A stretch of 64,000 nucleotides of DNA from Curvibacter sp. AEP1-3 (GTDB lineage Bacteria; Pseudomonadota; Gammaproteobacteria; Burkholderiales; Burkholderiaceae_C), in contig NZ_CP015698.1 of the NCBI RefSeq assembly GCF_002163715.1, positions 930,001 to 994,000 of the forward strand, given 5' to 3'. Below the pieces are notes generated by a model, which had not been told where the DNA came from, did no database searches, and was given only the letters and a program-made list of their open reading frames with translations. Numbering within the stretch: the first letter of the stretch is position 1; every line of letters begins with the position of its first letter. Position numbers and translations under genes: made by a program. Below, in pieces: positions 1-8,302 of this stretch.

Positions 1-283
1 TTTCGGAAATCTTGGGCTGACCGGCGACACGCAGCTTGGCTTCGTTAGCGGCAGTGGCAAAGGCCTCGCCCACTTTGTCGTTCATCACTTCGTAGTGGAC
101 CGAATAGCCATAGCGCTGGGCCACGACATTCATGGGAACTTTGCCTGGACGGAAACCGTCCATCTTCACGGTGCGGGCCAACTTGCGCAGACGGCTGTCA
201 ACTTCGGTCTGGATCACGCCCACGGGCAGTGTCAACGTAATCTTGCGCTCCAGCTTTTCCAGAGTTTCTACAGTAACGGCCAT
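1..283 (-). CDS. tig: Trigger factor, N-terminal part (cut by window start)
   Basis: Ribosome-bound chaperone and prolyl isomerase that meets nascent chains at the exit tunnel. Reading the minus strand from the ATG at 283 gives [20 protein letters not shown], then the family signature GFRPGKVP, which is the ribosome L23-binding loop of trigger factor. Only about 94 N-terminal residues are in the window; the PPIase and C-terminal domains lie to the left. An AGGAGTGAAC stretch just upstream serves as ribosome binding site. In many proteobacteria tig is followed by clpP and clpX, but these would be outside the window. Confidence 0.93.
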   Translation of the reverse strand, partial: MAVTVETLEKLERKITLTLPVGVIQTEVDSRLRKLARTVKMDGFRPGKVPMNVVAQRYGYSVHYEVMNDKVGEAFATAANEAKLRVAGQPKISE

Positions 284-349
284 CGTTCACTCCTAATGTT
301 GGTATGGCAGGGATTTCACCTGCGGCATCGCTGGGATGCCATGTAAGGT

Positions 350-436
350 TGGTGCGCGGGGGGGGACTCGAACCCCCACAGTGTTGCCACCGTCAGGACC
401 TAAACCTGGTGCGTCTACCAATTTCGCCACCCGCGC
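350..436 (-). tRNA. tRNA-Leu (anticodon UAG)
   Basis: On the minus strand the gene begins GCGCGGGTGGCGAAATTGG and ends with CCCGCGC, discriminator A and an encoded CCA. The 7-bp acceptor stem is perfect (GCGCGGG with CCCGCGC). The anticodon arm CAGG-TTTAGGT-CCTG places TAG in the anticodon, the long variable arm (GACGGTGGCAACACT region) is typical of a class II leucine tRNA, and the T loop GGTTCGAGTCC is canonical. Length is 87 nt. It lies 66 bp upstream of tig on the same strand. Confidence 0.96.
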
Positions 437-548
437 AAAAAACAAAACACGGGAGCCGAGAGCCCTGCAGAACCCGTCTGCCAAGCCCCGACTTCCCGTT
501 TGAAATCGGTCAACCCGCTATTTTAACCTGCAAGCGGGCCCCTTCTTT

Positions 549-3500
549 TCAAGTTGCGGCAGGAATCTCGCGTTTGACCCGGAACCACGCTGCATACATG
601 GCCGGCAAAGCCAGCAAAGTCAGCACGGTAGCCACAATCAAGCCCCCCATGATGGCAACCGCCATAGGGCCCCAGAACACGGAGCGAGACAGCGGAATCA
701 TGGCCAGCACCGCGGCTGCTGCGGTGAGCACGATGGGTCGCAGACGGCGCACCGCAGATTCCACAATGGCGTCCCAAGCCGGGATGCCCGCAGCCCTGTC
801 TTGCTCGATCTGGTCAATCAGGATCACCGAGTTGCGCTGGATCATGCCCATCAAGGCAATCACCCCCAGTAACGCAACGAATCCGAACGGACGCCCCAAC
901 AAGATCAGCGCACCGGCGACACCTGCAATGCCCAGAGGCCCGGTAATGAATACCAGTAGCGATCGGCTGAAGCTCTGCAACTGCAGCATGAGCAGCGTAA
1001 AGGTCAGGAACAGCATGATGGGAACACCCGCCACGATGGATGCAGAGCCCTTGGAGCTCTCCGCCACCGCGCCGGCCACTTCAATGCGATAGCCATTGAA
1101 ACCTTTGGTGGCCCATTGCGCTTCCAGCGCTTTCATCTGGGGCAGCAACTCCGCGGTCACGGTTGCGCCTTGCATTCCTTCAACGATGTCACTTTGCACC
1201 GTGATTGCGTAATCCCGGTTCTCGCGCCACATCACACCCGGCTCCCACGTGAACACCGGCTTGGCGATCTGAGTGATCGGGATGGACTTGCCGCTACTGG
1301 TGGGCAGGTAGGCATTGGCGATGTCGGTGATGGCGTTGCGCTCATCCTGTGGCTGGCGCAGCACGATGTCGATCAGCTTGTCACCCTCACGGTATTGACC
1401 CACGGTCGTGCCGGTGGACAAGGTTTTGGCGGCCTGGGCAATGCTCTGGCTGCTGACACCCAATGCACGGGCCTTGTCCTGGTCGACCTCGAGGCGCAAA
1501 ACCTTGACGGACTCGTTCCAGTTGTCGTTCACACCACGGGTTTTGCGGCTCTGGCGCATGGCGGCCTTGACTTCGTCGGCCCGATCACGCAGCACCAGCG
1601 GATCACCGCCTACCACCCGGAACTGCACCGGATAGGCCACGGGCGGACCGTTAGGCAGCAGCTTGACGCGGCCACGCACCTCGGGGAACTCGCTGGCCAA
1701 CAAAGCCGGCAACTTCACCCGCAAGGACTCACGCACTTTCAAGTCCACCGGAATGATGATGAACTGCGACACGTTGGTTTGCGGGAACACCTGGTCCAGC
1801 GGCAAGTAAAAACGCGGCACACCGGAACCGATCCAGGTGCTCACCGAAGCCACACCGGCCTCCTGCATCAGGCGGGCTTCCACGCGCTGGGTAACTTCCT
1901 GGTTGTTGGCAAACGAAGTGCCTTCGGGGAACCAGATATCCACCAAGACCTCAGGGCGGCTGGAGTCCGGGAAGAATTGCTGCTGCACCTTGCCCATACC
2001 CACGATACCCAATGCGAACACCAGAATGGTGGCACCAATCGTCGTCCAGCGATGCTGCACGCACCAGTTCACTGTGCGGCGGAAAGCGTTGTAGAACGGA
2101 GTGTCAAAGTGCTCCTGATGAACAGATTCGCCGGCATGGTGCGGCTGGCTCTTGAGCAACCAGTTGCCCAAATAAGGCACAAAGTACACCGACACAAACC
2201 AGCTCAGGATCAGCGCCAGCACTGTCACCGCAAAGATGGCGTAGGTGTATTCGCCGGTCACCGACTTGGCCAGACCGATGGGCAGGAAGCCCACTGCCGT
2301 AATCAATGTGCCGGTCAGCATGGGCATGGCGGTGACTTCATACGCAAAGGTAGCTGCACGCACCTTGTCGTAGCCCTCTTCCATCTTGCGGACCATCATT
2401 TCCACGGCAATGATGGCGTCATCCACCAGCAGGCCCAGCGCAATGATGAGCGAGCCCAGCGAAATCTTGTGCAGGCCGATGCCCCAGTAGTACATGCCGA
2501 GGAACGTCACGGCCAACACCAAAGGAATCGTGATGCCCACCACCAACCCGGGACGCACGTCCAGGATCCAGCGCTTCCACAAAGGGTGGTTACCGGGCCG
2601 CTTGTGCAGGCCCAGAGCGATAAAGCTCACTGCCAGCACAATCACCACCGCCTCAATCAGCACCCGTACAAACTCGTTCACCGATGTGGAGACCGACTTG
2701 GGTTGGTCCTGCAACTGCACCAGCTTGATACCGGCAGGCAAGGATTTCTCTATGCCTACAAACGTTTTTTCCAGCGCGTGGCCGAGGGCGATGATGTCTC
2801 CCCCCTTGGCCATGGATACGCCCAGCGCAATCACTTCCTTGCCCTGGTGGTGCACTTTGACGGACGGTGGGTCCACATAGCCCTTGCCGATGGTGGCAAT
2901 GTCTTTCAGGCGGAACTGGTTGCCGCTGGCGCCGCGGATCGGCATGTCAGCCAACTGCGCGACCGCATTGAACTGGCCGCCTACACGCACTTGCACCACG
3001 TCCAGCGGGGTCTGCACTGCACCGGCGGATTCCACCGCGTTCTGCTGGCCGAGTTGCGCCAGCACCTGGTTGAAGTCCAGCCCCAACTGGGCCAGACGCT
3101 TCTGGGAGATCTCGATGTAGAGCTTTTCGTCCTGCGCGCCGAACAGCTCCACCTTGGCCACATCGGGCACGCGCAGCAGGCGCTGGCGCACATCGTCGGC
3201 AAAGGTCTTGAGCTCGGCATAGTTGAAGCCGTCGCCTTCCAGCGCGTAAATCACGCCATACACATCGCCGAAGTCGTCATTGAAAAACGGACCGACCACG
3301 CCGCCCGGCAAGGTGCCGCGCATGTCGCCGATCTTCTTGCGCACCGTGTACCAGACGTTGGGAACATCACTGCCTTTGCTGGAGTCCTTGATCTGGAAAA
3401 TGATCTGGGACTCGCCGGGCTTGGAGTAGCTGCGGATCTGGTCGGCGTACTGCACTTCCTGCAGCGTGCGCTCGATCTTGTCGGTCACCTGCTCTGCCAC

Positions 3501-3698
3501 TTGCTGGGCGGTGGCACCGGGCCAGTAGGTACGCACGACCATGGCTCGGAAGGTGAATGGCGGGTCTTCGTCCTGGCCGAGCTGGAAGTAGGCGGCAGCG
3601 CCCAACAGCATCAGCACGATCATCAAATAACGAGTGAGCGCGGAATGGTCCAGCGCCCATTTGGAGAGGTTAAACCCCTTGCTTGGTTCTTGGTTCAT
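549..3698 (-). CDS. RND-type multidrug efflux permease
   Basis: Inner-membrane proton/drug antiporter of the AcrB/HAE1 class, expected to work with the adaptor encoded just upstream and an outer-membrane channel encoded elsewhere. The 1049-residue protein has the usual RND length and plan: TM1 near residues 20-40, a large periplasmic porter domain, TM2-6 near 335-500, a second periplasmic domain, and TM7-12 at the end. The proton-relay pair of adjacent aspartates is visible in TM4 (GLLVDDAIIAVEMM, residues 426-427). The start at 3698 is preceded by GAGGT. The adaptor stop is only 7 nt upstream, so the two are one operon. The sequence looks closer to the short MFP-RND systems of Burkholderiales than to E. 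coli AcrB; the substrate cannot be told. Confidence 0.93.
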   Translation of the reverse strand: MNQEPSKGFNLSKWALDHSALTRYLMIVLMLLGAAAYFQLGQDEDPPFTFRAMVVRTYWPGATAQQVAEQVTDKIERTLQEVQYADQIRSYSKPGESQIIFQIKDSSKGSDVPNVWYTVRKKIGDMRGTLPGGVVGPFFNDDFGDVYGVIYALEGDGFNYAELKTFADDVRQRLLRVPDVAKVELFGAQDEKLYIEISQKRLAQLGLDFNQVLAQLGQQNAVESAGAVQTPLDVVQVRVGGQFNAVAQLADMPIRGASGNQFRLKDIATIGKGYVDPPSVKVHHQGKEVIALGVSMAKGGDIIALGHALEKTFVGIEKSLPAGIKLVQLQDQPKSVSTSVNEFVRVLIEAVVIVLAVSFIALGLHKRPGNHPLWKRWILDVRPGLVVGITIPLVLAVTFLGMYYWGIGLHKISLGSLIIALGLLVDDAIIAVEMMVRKMEEGYDKVRAATFAYEVTAMPMLTGTLITAVGFLPIGLAKSVTGEYTYAIFAVTVLALILSWFVSVYFVPYLGNWLLKSQPHHAGESVHQEHFDTPFYNAFRRTVNWCVQHRWTTIGATILVFALGIVGMGKVQQQFFPDSSRPEVLVDIWFPEGTSFANNQEVTQRVEARLMQEAGVASVSTWIGSGVPRFYLPLDQVFPQTNVSQFIIIPVDLKVRESLRVKLPALLASEFPEVRGRVKLLPNGPPVAYPVQFRVVGGDPLVLRDRADEVKAAMRQSRKTRGVNDNWNESVKVLRLEVDQDKARALGVSSQSIAQAAKTLSTGTTVGQYREGDKLIDIVLRQPQDERNAITDIANAYLPTSSGKSIPITQIAKPVFTWEPGVMWRENRDYAITVQSDIVEGMQGATVTAELLPQMKALEAQWATKGFNGYRIEVAGAVAESSKGSASIVAGVPIMLFLTFTLLMLQLQSFSRSLLVFITGPLGIAGVAGALILLGRPFGFVALLGVIALMGMIQRNSVILIDQIEQDRAAGIPAWDAIVESAVRRLRPIVLTAAAAVLAMIPLSRSVFWGPMAVAIMGGLIVATVLTLLALPAMYAAWFRVKREIPAAT

Positions 3699-3705
3699 GG
3701 CGACC

Positions 3706-4872
3706 TCACTTGCCGGCAGCAGAAGCCGCTGCGGCAGAAGGCGCTACAGAATCCATAGCTGCTGGTGCAGATGGGGCGGGCGCTACTGCGCCTTTTTCCT
3801 TGTAGATGGAAACTTTCTGGCCGGGTGACAGCACGTGCACCCCTGCTACCACCACCTGCATTCCGGGCATCAGGCCCTGGGTAATGACGGCGTCATTGCC
3901 GTCTGCCGTCGCCACCACTACGGGCTGGGGTTTGACTGTCATGGTCGCGCTGTCCAGTACCCACACGCTGCTTCCCTCGCCCGCCTTCAGCAGCGCCGAG
4001 GTCGGCAGCTTGATCACTTGCACCGCACCGCGGTCCAGGGCTTTGGGCGACACCGACACCGTGCTACCCAAGGGCAAGGCATCTTTAGCCTCCAGTGCCA
4101 CCTTCACGGTGAAGGTACGGGTCACCGGGTCGGCGCTGGCAGCGACTTCGCGCACCGTGCCTTCCACCTGGGTTTTGCTCGCCCACACGCGCACATCCAC
4201 CTTGGAGCCTTGCTTGATCAAAGCCACTTTGTCTTCAGGCACAGAAAACACCACATCGCGCGGACCATCCTGTGCAATCTGCACCACCGGTGTACCTGCA
4301 GCCACCACCTGGCCGACTTCTGCGGTCACTGCCGTCACGACGCCCGACACATCGGCCACCAGTGTGGTGTAGCCGGCTTGATTGCCTTGGTTGTTGAGCT
4401 GGGCCTGCGCCTGCTCCAGCTGGGCCTGGGCGGCTTTGAGGGCCGTGTCGCGACGCTCCAACTCGGCACCGCTGATGAAGTTCTGGTCGCGCAACTCTTT
4501 GTAGCGCTTGTAGTCAGCGGCTGCGAGGTCGCGGTTGGTCTGGGCTGCGGCCACCTGGGCGCGAGCGGCGTCAGCCGCCAACTTGTAATCTTGCGGATCC
4601 AGCTGGGCGATCACCTGCCCGGCTTTGACCGTCTGCCCCAGCTCCACAGCGCGGCGCACCACTTTGCCGCCCACCCGGAACCCCAGCCGGGACTCCACAC
4701 GTGCCCGCACATCGGCAGAAAACTCCAGGCTCGACTGGATGCTGCCCACACCCACCGTCATCAGCTTGACAGCACGCACCGGCTCTTCAGAAGGCGCAGG
4801 CTTGGAACAGGCGGTCAACAGCAAGGCGCTGAGCAAAACCGGCGTGGCAAGAAGTAGTTTGTGAGGAGACAT
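3706..4872 (-). CDS. RND efflux periplasmic adaptor lipoprotein (MFP)
   Basis: Periplasmic adaptor linking the RND permease to an outer-membrane channel. The N-terminus is a lipoprotein signal with lipobox LLTAC, so Cys22 would be lipidated. Next come a barrel-sandwich (lipoyl-like) half-motif, a coiled-coil hairpin rich in Ala/Gln/Arg around residues 95-170, the returning lipoyl half (VVTAVTAEVGQVVAAGTPVV), a beta-barrel, and a membrane-proximal domain. At 388 aa it is of normal length. The Ala/Pro-rich C-terminal tail (PAPSAPAAMDSVAPSAAA) is partly encoded by a copy of the dispersed ~50-bp repeat at 3742-3795, so it is probably a late, non-essential extension. First gene of the two-gene efflux operon. 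Confidence 0.93.
   Translation of the reverse strand: MSPHKLLLATPVLLSALLLTACSKPAPSEEPVRAVKLMTVGVGSIQSSLEFSADVRARVESRLGFRVGGKVVRRAVELGQTVKAGQVIAQLDPQDYKLAADAARAQVAAAQTNRDLAAADYKRYKELRDQNFISGAELERRDTALKAAQAQLEQAQAQLNNQGNQAGYTTLVADVSGVVTAVTAEVGQVVAAGTPVVQIAQDGPRDVVFSVPEDKVALIKQGSKVDVRVWASKTQVEGTVREVAASADPVTRTFTVKVALEAKDALPLGSTVSVSPKALDRGAVQVIKLPTSALLKAGEGSSVWVLDSATMTVKPQPVVVATADGNDAVITQGLMPGMQVVVAGVHVLSPGQKVSIYKEKGAVAPAPSAPAAMDSVAPSAAAASAAGK
3742..3795 (+). repeat. Dispersed ~50-bp repeat, copy 1, inside adaptor gene
   Basis: Plus-strand reading shows GCTACAGAATCCATAGCTGC, a variable spacer and GGGCGCTA, matching the consensus built from the other copies. It is antisense to the gene and encodes GAVAPAPSAPAAMDSVA near the C-terminus of the adaptor. 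Confidence 0.7.
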
Positions 4873-4924
4873 GGTGACAGCGGAGTGAAGGTGGACGGAG
4901 GGTCAAAAAAGCATGCATGACAAG

Positions 4925-4946
4925 TTAATGACCAGTTGGTTAGTAA
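4925..4946. promoter_or_regulatory. Imperfect 22-bp palindrome, probable repressor operator
   Basis: Arms TTAATGACCA and TGGTTAGTAA flank a central GT; 8 of 10 arm positions are complementary. It lies in the 113-bp divergent gap between the efflux operon and hpnC, 53 bp upstream of the adaptor ATG. TetR-family repressors that control RND pumps commonly bind dyads of this size. No tetR gene is next to it, so the regulator would be encoded elsewhere. The function is inferred from position and symmetry. Confidence 0.4.
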
Positions 4947-4985
4947 TTTAAGCGGCGCACTGATCTTTGTCAAGCTGCAGGCACA

Positions 4986-5861
4986 ATGCCGCCCATGCCC
5001 GCCCTGCCCGATTCCGCTGCTCCTTTGGCCCCAGTCGCTGCCCCCATCACGCATTACGAGAATTTCCCTGTTGCCTCGGTGTTGTGCCCGCCCCACTTGC
5101 GGGCGCCGATTGCGGCGATCTACCACTTTGCCCGCACTGCAGACGACATTGCCGACGAAGGTGACGCCAACGCCGACGAGCGCCTGGCCGAGCTCGCGAT
5201 GTACCGCAGCGGCCTGGATGACGCGCCCGAGGCACTGGCCCGCTGGCCCCAAGTCTTCGGCCCGCTGCGTGCCCAGCACGAGGCCCACGGCCTGCCCGTC
5301 CATCTGCTACATGCCCTGCTGGACGCCTTTGTGCAAGACACCAAGAAGACCCGCGACGGCACCGGCTACCGTGACCACGCCGAGCTGCTGGACTACTGCA
5401 GCCGCTCCGCCGACCCGGTGGGCCGCTTGCTGCTGCACCTTTATGGCGTGCAGGACGCGGAGTCCCTGGAAATGAGCGACGCCATCTGCTCCGCCTTGCA
5501 ACTTATCAACTTCTGGCAGGACCTGAGTGTGGACATTCCCCGTGGCCGTTATTACCTGCCGCAGGAAGCCTGTGAGCGCTTTGGCGTGAACCAGGCGGAT
5601 ATTCTGGCGCGCAAGCAGACCCCAAACGCTACCAAATTGATAGCTGCTTGCGCACAGCAGGCAAGCGCCAGCATGCAAAAAGGTGCTCCTTTGGTACACC
5701 GCCTGCCCGGCCGGGCCGGCTGGGAGTTGCGCCTAGTGGTGCAAGGCGGCCTGCGCATTTTGGACAAGATCGCTGCCATGAACTACCGCACCCTGGAGCG
5801 CCGGCCCAAGCTGTATGCGTGGGATTACGGGGTGATGGTGTGGCGGGCTTTGTGGATGTGA
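4986..5861 (+). CDS. hpnC: Squalene synthase HpnC (hydroxysqualene-forming)
   Basis: Member of the squalene/phytoene synthase family; in the three-enzyme HpnCDE route HpnD makes presqualene diphosphate from two farnesyl diphosphates, HpnC converts it to hydroxysqualene, and HpnE reduces that to squalene. The first Asp-rich motif is in HFARTADDIADEGD and the second in NFWQDLSVDIPRGRYYLP. HpnC identity rests on the characteristic start (HYENFPVASVLCP) and C-terminal GAPLVHRLPGRAGWELR. Length 291 aa is normal. The segment NATKLIAACAQQASASMQ is encoded by a dispersed repeat at 5628-5687 and replaces a less conserved helix. First gene of the squalene cluster; separated from hpnD by 221 bp holding a strong palindrome. 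Confidence 0.93.
   Translation: MPPMPALPDSAAPLAPVAAPITHYENFPVASVLCPPHLRAPIAAIYHFARTADDIADEGDANADERLAELAMYRSGLDDAPEALARWPQVFGPLRAQHEAHGLPVHLLHALLDAFVQDTKKTRDGTGYRDHAELLDYCSRSADPVGRLLLHLYGVQDAESLEMSDAICSALQLINFWQDLSVDIPRGRYYLPQEACERFGVNQADILARKQTPNATKLIAACAQQASASMQKGAPLVHRLPGRAGWELRLVVQGGLRILDKIAAMNYRTLERRPKLYAWDYGVMVWRALWM
5628..5687 (+). repeat. Dispersed ~50-bp repeat, copy 2, inside hpnC
   Basis: Plus-strand reading shows GCTACCAAATTGATAGCTGC then TTGCGCA, a spacer and AAGCGCCAGCA. It lies in sense orientation within hpnC and is translated as TKLIAACAQQASASM. Confidence 0.8.
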
Positions 5862-5913
5862 ATGCAAGGCACTGTTTCAGCTGCTGACTGCCACCCATGA
5901 GTGCCCATGCTGA

Positions 5914-6003
5914 CAAGAGGCGGGCTGTGCGTTTTGCGTAGGTCAAGGAGGAGCCCGCGCAGCGGGCGGGGGACACGGAGCAAAGCGCACAGCCCGCCTC
6001 TTG
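5914..6003. repeat. 90-nt palindromic element (REP-like) between hpnC and hpnD
   Basis: The left arm CAAGAGGCGGGCTGTGCG at 5914 continues to 5937 and pairs with 5980-6003, 23 of 24 positions being complementary. The 42-nt centre contains a second perfect hairpin, GCCCGC-GCA-GCGGGC, flanked by purine-rich GGTCAAGGAGGA and GGGGGACACGGA. The whole can fold as one long stem with an internal loop and terminal hairpin. It sits inside the hpn cluster and would be transcribed with it. It could be a REP-type mobile element, a structured RNA, or an attenuating/processing site. There is no T-tract, so it is not a simple terminator. Confidence 0.75.
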
Positions 6004-6082
6004 TCTGCGCCACCACATACGCCTGAGAAGGGCACTCGACGCGTCCAAAAGTTTGCGCGTGGCCTCAACGACAATACCCAAC

Positions 6083-6922
6083 ATGACCCCAGAGCAATAC
6101 GTCCAGGAAAAAGCCGCTGCGTCCGGCAGCAGCTTTTACTACGCCTTTCTTTTCCTGCCTGCCCCGCGCCGCGCCGCCATCACCGCCTTTTATGCCTTCT
6201 GCCGTGAGGTGGACGATGTGGTGGACGACATGGTCGACGCCGGAGTGGCTGCCACCAAACTCGCCTGGTGGCGCTCCGAAGTTCAGCAATCCTTCAACGG
6301 CACGGTTACCCACCCGGTCATGAAGGCGCTCATGCCACACACCGCTGCCTACAACATCGAAGCCCGCCACTTGCTGGCCGTGATTGATGGCTGCCAAATG
6401 GACCTGGAGCAAACCCGCTACCTCGACTACCCCGGCCTGCAACGCTATTGCCACCTGGTGGCTGGCGTGGTGGGCGAAGTGGCAGCCGGCATCTTCGGCC
6501 AGACCGACCCGCAAACCACCCAGTACGCCCATAAACTGGGCCAGGCCCTGCAGCTCACCAACATCCTGCGCGATGTGGGGGAAGACGCCATGCGCGGGCG
6601 CATTTACCTGCCGGTCAATGAGCTTCAGCAGTTCGATGTGAAGGCGCACGAAATCCTCAAACGCAGCTACTCCGACCGCTTTGTGGCGCTGATGAAGTTT
6701 CAGGCCCAGCGCGCCCAAGGCTTGTATGACGAGGCACTGGCCTTGCTGCCTGCCGCCGACCGCCGCACACAGAAGCCCGGCCTGATGATGGCCAGCATCT
6801 ACCGCGCCCTGCTCACCGAGATTGAGCGCGACAACTTCCAGGTGCTGCACCAGCGCGTCAGCCTCACCCCGCTGCGCAAGTTCTGGCTGGCGTGGAAGGT
6901 GCAGGCGCTCGGAAGATTATGA
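6083..6922 (+). CDS. hpnD: Presqualene diphosphate synthase HpnD
   Basis: Condenses two farnesyl diphosphates to presqualene diphosphate, the first step of the HpnCDE route. Squalene/phytoene synthase fold with both Asp-rich motifs: CREVDDVVDDMVDA near residue 40 and NILRDVGEDAMRGRIYLP near 160. The ATG at 6083 (MTPEQYVQEKAAASGSSFYYAF) is chosen over an upstream in-frame ATG because the conserved family N-terminus starts here. It is 279 aa, the usual size. Its TGA overlaps the hpnE ATG by four bases, so hpnD and hpnE are translationally coupled. Confidence 0.94.
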   Translation: MTPEQYVQEKAAASGSSFYYAFLFLPAPRRAAITAFYAFCREVDDVVDDMVDAGVAATKLAWWRSEVQQSFNGTVTHPVMKALMPHTAAYNIEARHLLAVIDGCQMDLEQTRYLDYPGLQRYCHLVAGVVGEVAAGIFGQTDPQTTQYAHKLGQALQLTNILRDVGEDAMRGRIYLPVNELQQFDVKAHEILKRSYSDRFVALMKFQAQRAQGLYDEALALLPAADRRTQKPGLMMASIYRALLTEIERDNFQVLHQRVSLTPLRKFWLAWKVQALGRL

Positions 6923-8208
6923 GAATCGCCATCGTCGGCGCCGGCTGGGCCGGGATGGCGGCTGCAGTGACGGCGACACTCGCCGGGCACCGCGCTATCG
7001 TTTTTGAAGCAGCTCGCGCAGTCGGCGGGCGCGCCAGAGCCTTGAACGGCACATTGCCTGACGGCACGCCAGTGGTGCTGGACAACGGCCAACACATCCT
7101 GATTGGCGCCTACACCCGCACTCTGGAGCTGATGCGTACTGTGGGCGCAGACCCCGCCACCCACCTGCAGCGCCTGCCCTTGGACTTGCGCTTTGCCGAC
7201 GGCGAAGGCCTGGCCTTGCCGAGTTGGCCCAGCCCCTTGGACGCGCTGGCGGGCATCGCGACCGCCCGTGGCTGGACCTGGGCCGACCGCTGGAGCCTGC
7301 TGCGGGCCTCGGTGGGCTGGCAACTCGCGGGCTTCCAATGCGCACCGGGCACCCGCGTTGCAGACCTGTGCCGCACCCTAAGCCCCACCATCAAAGCCAT
7401 GCTGATAGCCCCGCTGTGTGTCTCGGCACTCAACACGCCCGCCGAGCGGGCTTGTGGCCAGGTCTTTCTGACCGTGCTGCGCGACTCGCTGTTCGGCGGG
7501 CGCGGTAGCTCCAACCTGCTGCTGCCCACACGCGATCTCTCCAGCCTATTTCCAGCCGCCGCGGCAGAGTGGCTGGTCAACCGAGGTGGAGAGCTGCGTA
7601 CCGGTATGCGGGTGACAAGCCTCCAACACGACAACACCTGGCAAGTGAATGGCGAAGCATTTGACGCCGTCATTTGGGCCACATCATCGTCCAATGCGGC
7701 CTCCGCGCTCATGGAATCTGCGCGAGCAGCTCCTGAAACCATAGCAGACAGCTTGCGGCAGTGGTCAACTACGGCCGAAGCCTTGCGGTTCGAAGCCATT
7801 GCCACCGTCTATTCCTACGCCCCCGACGCCGCCCTGAGCCGACCCATGGTGGCGCTGCGCGATGACGCGGACCACCCGGCCCAGTTTGTTTTCGATCGCG
7901 GCCAGCTCGATGGCACCCGTGGCCTGCTCGCTTTTGTGGTCAGTGCCAGCGACGGCGACAAAGAGACGCTGGAGCGTCAGGTGTTGGCACAGGCCCGCAC
8001 GCAGCTGGGGCTGGAACTCACGCCTGTGCAAACGGTGATCGAAAAACGCGCCACTTTTGCCTGCACACCCGCGCTGCAACGCCCCGGTCAGGCTGTAGCC
8101 CCGGGCCTTTGGGCCTGCGGCGACTACGTAGCTGGCCCCTACCCCGCCACGCTGGAAGGCGCCATCCGCAGTGGCATGGCGGCTGCAGAGTCCCTGGGCA
8201 CCGCTTGA
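6919..8208 (+). CDS. hpnE: Hydroxysqualene dehydroxylase HpnE
   Basis: FAD-dependent amine-oxidase/phytoene-desaturase-fold enzyme that reduces hydroxysqualene to squalene. The N-terminus MRIAIVGAGWAGMAAAVTAT is a dinucleotide-binding GxGxxG motif; GGRAR follows at about residue 35, and the C-terminal FAD-contact segment is GLWACGDYVAGPYPATLEGA. It has 429 aa. The start at 6919 overlaps the hpnD stop. Residues around SALMESARAAPETIA are encoded by a dispersed repeat (7696-7745). No squalene-hopene cyclase gene follows in this window, so the fate of the squalene (hopanoids or other) cannot be read here. Confidence 0.93.
   Translation: MRIAIVGAGWAGMAAAVTATLAGHRAIVFEAARAVGGRARALNGTLPDGTPVVLDNGQHILIGAYTRTLELMRTVGADPATHLQRLPLDLRFADGEGLALPSWPSPLDALAGIATARGWTWADRWSLLRASVGWQLAGFQCAPGTRVADLCRTLSPTIKAMLIAPLCVSALNTPAERACGQVFLTVLRDSLFGGRGSSNLLLPTRDLSSLFPAAAAEWLVNRGGELRTGMRVTSLQHDNTWQVNGEAFDAVIWATSSSNAASALMESARAAPETIADSLRQWSTTAEALRFEAIATVYSYAPDAALSRPMVALRDDADHPAQFVFDRGQLDGTRGLLAFVVSASDGDKETLERQVLAQARTQLGLELTPVQTVIEKRATFACTPALQRPGQAVAPGLWACGDYVAGPYPATLEGAIRSGMAAAESLGTA
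7696..7745 (-). repeat. Dispersed ~50-bp repeat, copy 3, inside hpnE
   Basis: The minus strand reads GCTATGGTTTCAGGAGCTGC then TCGCGCA, a spacer and GAGCGCGGAGGCC, matching the consensus. It is antisense to hpnE and is translated as ASALMESARAAPETIA. Confidence 0.75.
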
Positions 8209-8302
8209 ACCAACACAGGGGGCCGCCACATGGGCGACAACCCTCTTCTGGGGGCAAAGCTTGGCGCGCTAGACTGGCTGCCACAGCATCTGGAGACTGA
8301 TT

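Noticed and set aside
437-548. Terminator for the RND operon (CCCGC/GCGGG pair at about 513-538)
   Set aside because: Only a 5-bp stem with a 15-nt loop and no T-tract; too weak to call.
1116-3758. 880-codon plus-strand open frame antisense to the RND permease
   Set aside because: The translation is rich in His, Gln and Arg with no known domain, and the opposite strand encodes a complete, conserved RND transporter. It is a high-GC shadow frame.
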